26,661 bases of DNA from contig CAAHFI010096060.1 of assembly GCA_900893395.1 (NCBI GenBank), positions 1-26,661 on the forward strand, given 5' to 3'. The DNA is from Euglena gracilis (Eukaryota; Euglenozoa; Euglenophyceae; Euglenales; Euglenaceae). The notes beneath the pieces were generated by a model. The model was not told the DNA's origin, made no database searches, and saw nothing but the letters and a program-made list of their open reading frames with translations. Each line of letters begins with the position of its first letter. Position 1 is the stretch's first letter. This document shows, piece by piece, positions 16,535 to 26,661 of the stretch. A program made the translations under genes and the position numbers.

Positions 16535-18875
16535 CCACCGAGGCGGCGCGCAGGGGCTTCTTTGCGGCCGGCTTCTCGGGGGTGACCTCGCCGATGTCGC
16601 GGGCACGGCCTCGAGCATCGCTGTCATCCACCCGCATGACGATGTCCGTGGGTGGGGTGGCGGGGCGCGCGGCAGCCGCGGGCTCGGGGACATGCAAGGC
16701 GGCGGCGATGCGCTCGTCCTGGCTCAAGAGGGTCTCGTGAGGCAGGTGGGCAGGGGCGGGGTTCGGGGACGCGTAAGGTTGATGCTGGAAGAGGTTGACG
16801 CGCGTGGCAGGGCGGGTGGCCGCAAGCTGACGTCGGAGCTCGGCATTTTCCCGGCGGAGTTCTGCGAGTTCCACCGCCTGCCGGTCAAGGGCCTGCCGCA
16901 TACTGCGCAGCTCTGCCACCAAGTCCGCGATGCCGGGGGCCGAAGCGGTCGGGGCGGGAGAAGCCGTGAATCCACGGGGGCTGGGCGGCTGCGGAAGGGG
17001 GGCGGGCTGCTGGCGCCGAGCGGCGCGTGCCGTGGCGCGGGAGACGAGGGCGGCCGGCGCTGCGGGCGGGGGGCTGGCTGCGGAAGGAGCGAGTTCGGCG
17101 GCGGGCGGGCTGAAGCTGTGGACTGTGAAGTGAAGCCGCGGGCCGCCCCAGATCGCGGAGGCGGGAAGGTCTCTGGGTGGTGGGCGGGAGGCGGCTGAAG
17201 GGGGGGATGTCGAAGACGTGGGCTGCCGGCGGGGAGGGGGTCGGCGCGAGTTAGCACGGCGGAGCACGTAGAACGGCCCCAGCCACCGTCGTCGAGGAGG
17301 AGCGTGTGGGCCGCCCCGTGGCTTGGAAGAAGGCGACGCGCCGGAATTGCCCCGCCCCACCGAATCGCACTTCGTCGCGCAGCGGGGACAGACCAGTCAG
17401 GGCGATGAGGTCCCGCACGCGGAAGAGGTCGGCGTCGGACAGCGGCCCCAGCCTCCACCACACCGCACCTGGCACTTGTTGTCGTACAGCCGCCTGGGGA
17501 TCTTGGAGGGCAACCCGGACGCGGGCCTGCACCTCATCCGCCGGCGCTCCCGAGGCCGCACTGATGCGCACGGCGATGTCCTTCTCGGCCGGCAGCAGGC
17601 CGACCACCCCTTGCAGGTCGTGGAGGGCATCCCACAACCGAGCAGCCTCCGCACGCCTGTTCTTGAGGTACAACAGATTGAACTGCTGCCGCTGAAGTGA
17701 AGGACACGTATCGCGGGTCCAGAAGGGTCTCACGAAGAGGCCTCCACAGCCGCTTCCCTTCAACCAGCGCAGCGCCTCCGGCCGCGGTACGGCCAGCAGG
17801 GCCAGTACTCCGCCATGGGTGGGCTGGATGCCCCGCAGCTGGTGAGCGGGGCCGAAGACCACCCCCACCGCGCCCGCCACCTTCGACAGCGCGCGCCGCA
17901 GCTCCCGCTCCGCGTTGCGTTGCCGCGTCGCCGGGGGCAGCTCAAATTCCACCCGGAGGAGCTCGAGGTGGTTGGGCTCCGGATCCGGTAACGAGCCGCG
18001 GATCCACCTTCCCGTTGGCGTCAGTGGATCAGCCGTGGCCGGAATGGCCTGAGGCAGGCGCCGGACATGCAGCAGCATGAGGACCTTGTTGCGGGCGAGG
18101 AAAGCCCTCTCCCACTCCTCCGGGGGCAGCCGACGTTCAGAGGCGGGCACGCGCAAGAGGGGTGGCCGCTCGGCTACCGCCACCGCCTCCACGGATACCC
18201 GCCGGTCATCGAAGAGCGGGCCAGCCGCGGGAAGGAGCCGACGCAGGGCCATGGCGTTGAGCTCCTGGGGACAGCTGTCCCGGTCCACCACCGCGGCGAT
18301 GCTGTACACGGTGGAAGGGTCCTCCAAATCGAGCTGACTGCGCAGCCGCTGGATCCAGACGCCGAGGTGCTCCCGCGGCGGGATGATGATGTGGGAGGGG
18401 CGCTGGCCCCACCTCCGCGGTACCGCCGGTGCGAGCGCTGATGCATCACAGATGTCTGCCTGGGAGGCAAAATCGCCCCCCACCACCACGACCGTGTCCG
18501 GGTCGTCGATGAGCCGTACCTCCGCGGCCACGTCGCGCAACCAGTCCACCGAGAGGCGGGTGTCGTACACCCGCACGAGGGACGTGTCCTCCACCGAAGC
18601 CGGTATTGTCCATCCCGCAGCGCGCAGCGTCCTCGCCTCCTGTAACTCTTGAAGCTGCCGCTGGTTGAGCTCCGGCTGACGGCCGCCGCGTGGGGGTCGC
18701 CGCTGCTCAGCCGGGGGTTTCCGTGTAGTGCGTGCTGCCGCCGGTTACGGGCCCTCCGGCTGAGAGACCACCGGGCAGGCGGGGCGGGCGCCAGGGGGAG
18801 GAAGACGACAAGGGCGGCAATCTCCTCGATCGCCGACCCACGGAGCGTGGCGGTGGAGTCTAGGGGGAAGGTCAT
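16515..18875 (-). pseudogene. LINE ORF1 (RRM-like and coiled coil)
   Basis: ORF1 proteins bind the element RNA. The likely start is ATG 18,875 (MTFPLDSTATLRG). The main open stretch, about 18,760-17,320, reads RLSVDWLRDVAAEVRLID early, and later HGGVLALLAVPRPEAL then GGLFVRPFW, which looks like an RRM-type beta-alpha-beta pattern. The C-terminal part is Pro/Ala-rich and contains a strong heptad region, ELAELRRENAELRRQLAAT (about 16,810-16,870). The stop is TAG at 16,517-16,515. I see no CCHC knuckle. Frame changes occur near 18,715-18,760 and twice near 17,280-17,330, again beside C/G runs (GGGGCGG and CTGGGGCCG). The length of about 780 residues is on the large side for an ORF1. The RRM assignment is by pattern only. 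Confidence 0.65.
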
Positions 18876-18900
18876 CAAGAGGGGGGCTCCGAGCGAAGCG

Positions 18901-18916
18901 AGCTGCAGGGGCAGCT
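18901..18916. other. Small hairpin near LINE 5' end
   Basis: AGCTGC, loop AGGG, GCAGCT is a perfect 6-bp stem just inside the 5' microsatellite boundary. A palindromic GAGCGAAGCGAG lies next to it. It may mark the LINE 5' UTR, but a chance origin is possible in such GC-rich DNA. Confidence 0.35.
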
Positions 18917-18923
18917 TCCACAC

Positions 18924-18990
18924 GTGGGGGTGTGTGGTGGGTGGGTGTGGTGGTGGTGTGTGGTGGTGGTGGTGGGTGTGGTGTGTTGTG
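18924..18990 (+). repeat. GTGGGT-type microsatellite at LINE 5' edge
   Basis: About 65 bases of GTGGTGGGTGGGTGTGGTGGTGGTG-like repeat directly upstream of the LINE on its own strand. It is the same class of repeat as at the 3' edge. Confidence 0.8.
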
Positions 18991-19789
18991 CCTTGACGCC
19001 TCTGTGCTGTGATTGTGGCTGTGCCCTGAGGTATGGGTTCATCCCATGCCTCTGGTGGCACTGCTGGTGCTGGTACTGGTTCAGCCTGTACTGGCACGGG
19101 GTGTTGTCTCCACTGCCATTGCTGTCTGTTCGCCTTCCGTCCGTGTCGCTTCCGACACTGGCGGTGGCGCCGCCGTTGGGGAGGTTCATCCTCCACCATG
19201 GCTGCAGTGTCCGGTGTTTCTTCCACCGGCTGGGCAGTTTCCGCCGCAGCTGTGGAAGGACTGCCGCAGTGCCACGTGGAGTTACAACTACGATCAGTGA
19301 CCGCAAACCACCAAGTACACCTCTGCCCAGCGAGGTGCCGCTCAGGTCCTTCACCTGCAGTGGGCTCCTCCGCTGGCTCCTCTGTCGACGAGGTTTCCAC
19401 GGAAAACAGGGAGCTTGAGGCGTAATACCTCAGGCGTGGGGTACTGTCTCCGGCGGGTTTTCCCGCGGAGGAGTTGGTACACCTGTCGTACTCAGTGAGG
19501 TAGGTGACAGTGCTACAGCGTTTATTTCACCGCTGGTGATCCTGGGCGCTGAGCAGTTTCTGCCACAGTGTCCAGCATCACGACAGATGGGCTACGGGTT
19601 TCCCGTGCCGGAGGTTCCGCTGGCTGAGGTTCATCCTCGGCCATTGGACCGCTTCTTCCTCCTCCTCCGCTTCCGGAGGGGATTCCTCGGTGTGTAGCTG
19701 TGCTGCAGAACGCGGATCTTTTCCGCTCCTGTAGCACCCTTGTGCATCTGTTAGGCGGTAAAAGCTTATACTTTCACTCCTGTCAGAAT
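18991..19789 (-). other. Unassigned, Pro/Glu/Gln-rich minus-strand frames
   Basis: Minus-strand frames here read acidic and proline-rich passages (AMVEDEPPQRRRHR near 19,170-19,200; MAEDEPQPAEPPARETR near 19,600-19,645). They may be the tail of the unidentified block upstream, or unrelated host sequence into which the LINE landed. A plus-strand frame that looks like a signal peptide at 19,046-19,100 is probably a shadow. No family is recognised. Confidence 0.25.
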
Positions 19790-22700
19790 TAGGGTATGGG
19801 GGCGGCCATGACGCTCTTACCCAGACGTTCTGGCTCGTCCTCGCTGATCATGCAGAGGTCTTCCCACTGCATTCGACGGTTACAGCTCATGCCGTATTCT
19901 CCTGTGTCTTCCAGGAAAGCGGGCAGCGGCAGAGCATAACGTGGCTGTTTTTCCACTTTTGCCGCGAAAAAACCTTGGAAGTCCTCCCCGATCCGATCAG
20001 GATATTCCCGAACTGGTTGTCGAGCTGCTCCCGGAGACCGATTTCGGCCTCCTGCCAGTCCGTCCGCAGGTTCATCCTGCGTCGGTCTGTGTCATTCGGC
20101 CTGGCGTCTTCCTCGGTGTATCCCCGAGGTAACCACTTTCTGTGAATATTCACATCAGCGGTCATGTATTCCAGGAAATAGATGTAAACCTCCAGGACGT
20201 AGGTAATCCACGCCCTGTGCCAGTATTGTTGCAGCAGAAATATTTTTTGCCGGTGCTGTTTCAGCACCTTTCGGTCTTGCGTTCCGATCTGTGGATTCCG
20301 GCACTGATGCAGGAGAAATCTCCTGGTCGGCTGGCTGCCGGCATTCTCGGCAGTCGGAGGCGGTTTTACGCGTTCTCCGAAACCCCAGAATTCAACAATG
20401 TGTACTTCCTTGCAAAACTGGCATTCCAGTTTGTATCGTTGGGGGTACGCGAGGTCCACGTCCAGCACCTTGAACAGCGTGCCATACATGCTGTCCAAGT
20501 GGATTTGCAGCTTGCATGTGAACATTACTGCGACCTGTGCCTGGAGTTTCTCCGGCAGGGGGTAAATTTCCACTGGATTACCAGTGCTCCGACGGAATAC
20601 ATGTGCTTGAAGATTTCCTTCAGCTGTGCTACGAACGTTTCGTCGTCGGCACATGTATTCATACAGTCGATGTATGTCAGACCGTTTCGGTCAGAAAAAA
20701 TGCCACAGTTCTGGCAGGAGTATCCCAAAGAACCACAGCTCCCAGAAACCAGACATCCGGTCCAGGACGACTTCATCCGATGAGGATATCCCTCAAACGC
20801 ATGAAGTTCGGAACTGTAGAAAAATCGTTTGCAGTGATCGTACACACGATCCTGCACCACTTGAGCACCGCTTCGGTGGTCGGTGTATCACGTTGCCTGC
20901 ACGTGTATCCTTCTGGAGATCCTCGTCGATTTTCGACCAGATCTCCGCAAGGTAGTTGAACACCATGGCAACGTCATAATCCTTCGTTTTCGAAGGTTCG
21001 GCGGCTTTTTCCGCCTTTTACTGCTGGGGGATTCCGGCAGATTTTCCGTCTTTACCTGGAGCTGGCCATGCGGCTTTTCCGCCTTTGCCAGGTGGGCTTT
21101 CCCACCTTTCTTCTGACCTTTTCCTTTCCCCTTACCCTTGCCTTTCCCTTTACTCTTACCCTTCGTGTTAGACAGCCATTCCAATGTCGCCCAGTAATCC
21201 CAGTGTTCTGCATCCTCTGCAGTATATACCGGGTAAGTCACGGATTCCGTATGGGCGTCCGAGCACATTCCTGCTCAGCGTCACTGCGATTCGAGTAAAC
21301 CGGTGCGACCGGGGTGGTCGGGTTTCCCGACGTGCTCGTTCTGCCGTCACATCTGGCGCTGGCGAAGCTTCCTCGTCAGCGTCGACGTGCATCGCCGTGG
21401 GCGAATTTTACGACCTCGGCGAGCGGCGCTGTGGCTGCGGCATTAGATTTTCCGGGCCGCGGTCACGTTTGCCGGCGGCAGAGCTCGTGGGTCGTGCTGA
21501 TGTCGCACTTCCGCCACAGCAACATCCCGCTGTCGCGCTGGTTGACTGGATCGTGATGGAGCGGGACTCCGGTGAGAGCCGTCACGGCAGCATCATACTG
21601 CTGGCGCTCATCCATCATCATTTCCGCCCGGGCAGGGTATCCCTGGCCGGCGCAAACAGGGTTGACGTGCGATTTTAACTCTGGATCGTCACAGCATATT
21701 CATACTGTTGACGTTCCTCCTCGGTATCGAACGGCCGGCCAGTCCACGGGTTGACGGGTTCATCCCGCAACTGGTGGATCGGCGCCGCACGAGGCACTGC
21801 CGCGGCTTCCCGCGGACGAGTGCTCCGGGCACTGTCAGACGTCGTGGATGGTTTCCCTCCGCGTGGCGTCTTGGCATAGGGTCAGGTATGGTAGGGTGGG
21901 GTTGAGGTGGATACACGTACTGATCTCGTGGCACTGGTGCCTCCTGGGAAAAATCCCCAGAGACGGTGTACTGAGACACATGCTCCTGCGCGGGATGATC
22001 CGCCGGAGGCATGCGCTCAGGGGACCAAAAATACTTTCTTTCACGCGTGGTTTCACTCCGGACAGTGCTTCCCCTGTTTCCTCCTCGGGTAATCCAGTGG
22101 AGTGAGCACGAAAATTGCAGTGTAAGTGCCAACTGGTGGTACTTGCCGTGCTACCTGTGGAGGGACTTCCACGCCCAGGTCACGCATGGTAATGTCCGCC
22201 GCGCATCCCGATGTGTCCGGGTCGGTGTAATACACCAGACCGATCATCATCTCCTGGGCGCGCATACACCACAGGGCTGGAGGGGTGTTCGCGATGGTCA
22301 AAATTTGACGACAGTGGTCATCCCACAACACCTGTGTGGGTGGTCTGGTGCCGGGTTTGCGCTCATACGCATCACCCGGTTAATCGTCTTCGCTGTGCGC
22401 GTGGATCATCACACCCGCATACGGTGGGAGGCGACGAGAGCCTGATGGCTGAGATGGCCGCGCTTCCGCGGGCATCTGGTCATCCTGCTACTGCTGCTGG
22501 CTTCAGGGTTTCCCTGAGCCGCAGTCCGTGCAGGTGGCTGCGTACCGTATCGATACGCATATTGGTCAGGTTGAGGGTGAGTGGTGGGGTGGTAAGGCGG
22601 TTCCTCCGGCTGGCTCCCTTCCACCGGGCAGCATGATACCGCCCGGGTGGTACGGTGGGATAGTTAGGTTGTTGGTTGAGAGGTGTAAGGGTAACCGCTT
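19790..22700 (-). pseudogene. Decayed coding block of unknown identity
   Basis: Long passages of the minus strand translate into protein-like sequence, but the block is broken in several places and no single frame spans it. Visible traits, from its 5' side, are a Pro/Gln-rich part, a stretch with RAEMMMDERQQYDAAVTALT, a Lys-Gly repeat (KGKSKGKGKGKGKG, about 21,125-21,165) followed by basic residues, and Cys-pair segments GYSCQNCGIF and LECQFCKEV. It ends with a Trp/Arg-rich part of about 250 codons (about 19,900-20,650) with FLEYMTADVNIHRKWLPRGY. The Lys-Gly run and Cys pairs would suit a nucleic-acid-binding, gag-like product of a retroelement, but I see no RT, protease or integrase motif. 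It lies between the chromovirus fossil and the LINE, in the same orientation. Treated here as a fossil of uncertain origin. Confidence 0.45.
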
Positions 22701-22817
22701 GACTATTGTCTGGTAATAAAAATTTGCGGAAAGAAAGAAGGATAAGAATCAATGCTAAAGAAAAAAACAACATGGGTTTCCCATGCGTTCTCAAAACTTG
22801 TAATTGAAACATCAATG

Positions 22818-25800
22818 TTATGCTTCTTGTTCACAGCTTCCAATCTTGCTGGACATACCCAACAAAACTGGTTGCTGCTCCCAAGTGTCCTCCTCGGGCC
22901 CATACCCTTTCCAGCGGACTTTCCAAAGGTGCATACCTTTGTCAATTTTGTGATCGATAATTTTATCGACTACAAAGTCGTCCGTCTCACGTAATCTGGA
23001 ACGGGGACTTGAAGTGCAAACACGGGATGGGTTTCCCATCCGGCGGGTGACAGGTATGGCTTGAAGTCGTCCATATGAACGTCCTCAACACCATTCGGTA
23101 ATGCAACCTTGTATCGCCCGCTGGTACCTAGTTTCTAGGATTTCACAGGGGCCGAGCCAAAGGGGGTCCAGCTTGGAAGACTGCATGCGAGTACGGCTAT
23201 TCCGCACCCACACGCGGTCACCGGGACTATACACAGGTGAGTTGAAATTCTGCAAAACGATTTCCTTTAGTTGCATGAATATCAGTGACTCATCTGGACT
23301 GCAGAACGTAGTTTTCTACTTCCGCAAACCAGGTCGCAACTGACACTCGTTCGGCGGGTCTCCGAAGGGACATCCCCTATGGCCGGAGGGTCCCGTCCGA
23401 AAACTAATTTATAGGGGAGTGAGGTAAAACCAACCCTGGTAGGGTATTGATATAAACAAAGACCATGGTAGCACTGATATCCAGTTGCTGCGCGAGTCAG
23501 CCAGTGAAAGGCGAAGCATATTCACGACGGATTTCACGGCTGCCTCGGCTCTACCATTGCCTTTGGGTCGGTATATAATGGAAAAATGTTGCTGAATTCC
23601 GAGTAAACCGCACAAAGTGGTGAAAAACCTTGAATAAATCAAATGGTCTTGATCACTCACAATTTCATTCGGTAAACCCATTAAGCAAATACATTTCTCC
23701 AAAAATATAGTTGCCAAACTTTGGGCAGTCAACCCTGACTTCTGGCATGGAATGGCTACAATGTACCCACTCAGCCTGCAGACGAAAACAAAAACGTAAT
23801 CGTAAATTTTGTCGTCGTTCCTTTGCACGGTTCTAATTCCAGAAAATCCATGCAGAGGGATGAAAAATGTCAGGGGGTACGGGGAAAAAGTCCATCGTAC
23901 CAGGGGGGTACCTCTGCGGGTTTTACCGCTTGACAAATTTGACACCGTTGCGCTATTCGCAAACAGCGTGAGTAAAGCTCTTTCTCGCTCAGGGTTGTGC
24001 AATACCTGCGGCCCACCAACGAAAGAAGTTTGGGGGCCCCAGGGTGACCGTGGTTGTGATAGCACAAAATCACATCATCAACCAGGTCCTGGGGATACAA
24101 TATTTGTAACCCGATTCATTGCGAAAAACCAACCGTAAAGGTGTCCAGCACTTCGCCATTACGAAGTCTGGTGACAATGGTGTCATACACCGGATCACGA
24201 CTATAATCCCATTCGCGAAAGAACAGTAAGGGGACTCCGTGCGCGTAATACGCCGGGGTCCGGACGTGCTTCCACGTCGGCGCCTTCCGCGCACTGGATG
24301 CGACCAGGAATATTTGAAACGGGAAAAGAATCCAAAAGATTGTCCGCAGCGTCGTTTCGACGTGCGTATTCGTCAGCTTCCTGACTTCCATGAAAAGTCG
24401 CGTCTCCCTCATCCGGGTTCCCAGGGTAATACCAAGGGGCCCGACTGAGCGGATCCGCTACTTTCTGTGTGTGACCAGGGGTATAAATAACCACAAGGTT
24501 GAACTGACTCAAGAACTCATGCCATCTGCATCGCCTTCCGACCGATGACATGGCCTTGTTCAAATCCTCGGTGTATCAGTGTTGGAGACTCTCATGATCG
24601 GTCTTACGAGGATCTGGACGAGGCTGCTGGCGACCCAGCTCGAAATTTCTGGAGTAAAACACGATTGCGTAGGTTTCCTTCTCGCGTATACTCCACTTGA
24701 CTTGACCTTTGCCGTCGTCGCCCTGTAGCTTTCTGCTGAAGAAAGCCACAGGTCGGAGTTCATTCGCCGCGTTTTGCTGGCTAAGAACTCGCCAACAGCG
24801 TAATCGCTGCTGTCGACTTCCAGCACATATGGTTGTACGGGTCCGCGATTTCGAGGACAACATTCTCCAAAAGCAAAACCTTTATTTTCTCAAGGGCCTC
24901 GCGCATTTGGTCATCCCAAATGACTTTGGTGTTGTCAACAGCCCGGTTTTGAGCTGTTTGGTGAGGGGCACCGCGATTTTCGCGAAGTCCCTCATATATA
25001 TCGCGTAGTATTGGGCTAATCCAAAAATCCTTTGAGGTGAGTAATCGTTTGATTACCTCAGGGGTCCATTTCTTAATGGCTTCGAGTTTGCTCGGAGCGG
25101 CTTTCCGCTGTCCATTGCTGAGGATGTGGCCGCAAAATTTTAAAGTTCGCGAAACAATGCATTTTCGCGCCTTTCGCGAAAAGCACATGTTTTTGAAAGC
25201 GTTTAATACCGCGCAAACGTGGTGAAGTGTGTGTCGAGGATATCCTCGCTCTATTTTGCGGATGGTGGGTGTTCCCACCAGCACATCATCAATGTACACA
25301 ATGATCGCGTAGAACCCATTGAATCATACGTTGAAACATGGCGGGCCATTCTTAACACCCATGGGGAGTACCGTCCATTGGTACACACCCTTGGATGTCA
25401 CGAATGCCGTGTATGGTTGGGAGTCAGGTGCAAGTGCATTTGGTGAAAACCGTCCTCCAGATCGAAAATTGACCACAACCGGTTTTCCGATTGTTGGTGA
25501 TCAAATCCTCGATCAGGGGGAGCGGGAAGGGATCATCCCTTGTCTGGGATTCAGGTACCGGTAATCCAGCACCAGTCTCCATTTTTTCTGACCTGAGGGG
25601 TCTGGGGGTTTAGGAACAACAAATGCCTGGGATGTCCACTCGCTTTTCGAGGGTACGATCCACTGCGCTGAATAAGCTTCTCAATCATTTCATTGAGAGC
25701 TTGTTCGCGTTCTCCCGAACAACGAAAAATTTTCGGTGCATTGGCTTAGCTCCTTCCTTAAGCTCGATCTTACAAACACCGAACGGACCGCGTATCGCGG

Positions 25801-26661
25801 GGTCGATGTCGCACGCGTATACTGGATTTTCCAGCACACCGTGAAATTCGCGGGTAATCCGCGAACAGAATTCAGCTGACTTAGGATGCTGAACCTGCAC
25901 TCTCGATGACTGCGAAAACCGCCAGGGTATCCCTGGGGCTACCGAGCTTCCTCGGCACCGCGAATTCGGACATTCCGAATGCATCGAGAAACTACGCGAA
26001 AAATGATTTCTTGTAAGGGTGGTAATATTTTACCACAAAAATCTCAAAAATCGGTACATTAGTGGGTAAATCCCACCAATGAAAACAACATACGATAGTT
26101 GGGTGAACCATTCCGCTTCCGGAATGATGGGTATGAGAATAACTCCACGGGCTTCATCCCGCACAATTTTCTCAACCACGCACATTCGAGAAGTTTTGGG
26201 GGAGGTGCATCCATAACACCGTATCACCCCAAAATTTATCAAATGCGTTGGAGTGTTGTGACCAATGACGTGGCAAACGGGCATGTGCATTGGATGAAAA
26301 GGCATCGATTTCCAATGCCAAATAAAAGAATCAGCCAATGTCGCGATTTTGGAAACCATCGTTCCAAAATGCGATATTGACCAAAATTGAAAGCATTCCA
26401 TACGCGTTTGCGTATTCATGCCCCCGAGTTCCGGGTTGGAGTGAAGAACCACAATGAATGGATCCACAAACATGCGGGCTGTCTTCCACTACCTCAAGGG
26501 TTAATCCCAAGGGAGTTTGGACAGGCTTGGGGTTTTCCCATTACGCATCAAAATCATACCAAGTGTATCATGGGTGTGATTAGGCATGACGCATTTGGCG
26601 TTTCCAAACAACGGGGCTAATCCGCGTTGTTGGGAGCACTCGGTGTATCTCCGCGCATTGC
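22818..26661 (-). mobile_element. Ty3/gypsy chromovirus fossil (pol, truncated by window)
   Basis: This is an LTR retrotransposon of the chromovirus branch, read on the minus strand from beyond the window edge. Parts, 5' to 3': an unrecognised stretch (about 26,470-26,000); reverse transcriptase (about 25,980-24,900) with the YIDD box near 25,295; RNase H with YTPGHTQKVADPLSR near 24,450-24,500; the integrase zinc-binding region (HNHGHPG...CQICQ, about 24,060-23,930); the integrase core with SDQDHLI and a GNGRAEAAVKS segment (about 23,850-23,430); the integrase C-terminal GPY-like part (GDRVWVRN...WLGPCEIL, about 23,230-23,120); and a chromodomain (WKVRWKGYGPEEDTWE, about 22,910-22,960). In this group chromodomains guide integration into particular chromatin. 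It is clearly broken, with roughly ten or more breaks, yet motifs remain readable, suggesting moderate age. No LTR could be identified in the window, so the 3' limit is the end of the chromodomain only. Confidence 0.85.

Larger units (their letters stand above)
10926..18923 (-). mobile_element. Near-full-length non-LTR retrotransposon (LINE)
   Basis: About 8 kb of very GC-rich sequence holds two minus-strand ORFs in the classical LINE order: ORF1, then ORF2 with APE endonuclease, reverse transcriptase, RNase H and a Cys/His finger. The RNase H places it near the I/Tad/R1-like part of the LINE tree, by general family knowledge. Both outer limits fall at GTGGGT-type microsatellite (18,924-18,990 and 10,801-10,925). 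The 3' end has a perfect hairpin at its edge, another about 60 bases inside, and no poly(A). Several frame changes are present, mostly at C or G runs, with few in-frame stops, so it is either recent and slightly decayed or affected by homopolymer errors in the assembly. The exact 5' base is not fixed; a target-site duplication cannot be read inside microsatellite. Confidence 0.85.

Noticed and set aside
19046-19100. Plus-strand frame resembling a signal peptide (MPLVALLVLVLVQPVLARG)
   Set aside because: It comes from GTGCTGGTACTGG-type repeats opposite a Gln/Pro/Val-rich minus-strand frame and has no supporting downstream domain.

Overview
The window is nuclear DNA from a eukaryote that I cannot name. 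The evidence for a eukaryote is a non-LTR retrotransposon (LINE) with endonuclease, reverse transcriptase and RNase H, a chromodomain-bearing Ty3/gypsy fossil, consensus GT splice donors, AATAAA-type polyadenylation signals and a short (TTAGGG)3 run. The style of the LINE reverse transcriptase and the mixed base composition recall microbial algae such as dinoflagellates or chromerids, but that is only an impression.

Bases 1-10,800 are gene-poor. They are a mosaic of short non-autonomous repeats, C and G homopolymer runs that often meet as CCCCCCGGGGGG, and small hairpins. Repeat types seen include a roughly 400-bp MITE-like family with 19-bp terminal inverted repeats, a roughly 115-bp repeat carrying two CCAGTCAGTC motifs (two copies in opposite orientation), inverted arrays of a TTTGTCGGGAT word, and TATAACCCCC repeats. 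A few weak host-gene candidates lie here. The best is an 83-codon minus-strand first exon at 10,521-10,769 that ends in a consensus donor. Others are a possible second exon at 7,890-8,076, a small two-exon gene at 2,193-2,571 (minus), and a small intronless gene at 5,288-5,473 (plus) with TATA-like and polyA-like signals.

Bases about 10,926-18,923 hold one very GC-rich, apparently near-full-length LINE on the minus strand. ORF1 (about 18,875-16,515) has RRM-like and coiled-coil character. ORF2 (16,534 to about 10,968) encodes an APE-type endonuclease, reverse transcriptase, RNase H, a Cys/His finger and a long extra C-terminal region. The reading frame changes several times, mostly at C or G runs, with few in-frame stops. 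The LINE is bounded on both sides by GTGGGT-type microsatellite and has a perfect hairpin exactly at its 3' edge, with a second about 60 bases further in. This is the most interesting structure in the window.

Bases about 19,790-22,700 hold a decayed minus-strand coding block that I do not recognise. Bases about 22,820-26,661 hold a decayed Ty3/gypsy chromovirus on the same strand, running off the window edge. No RNA genes and no CRISPR array were found.
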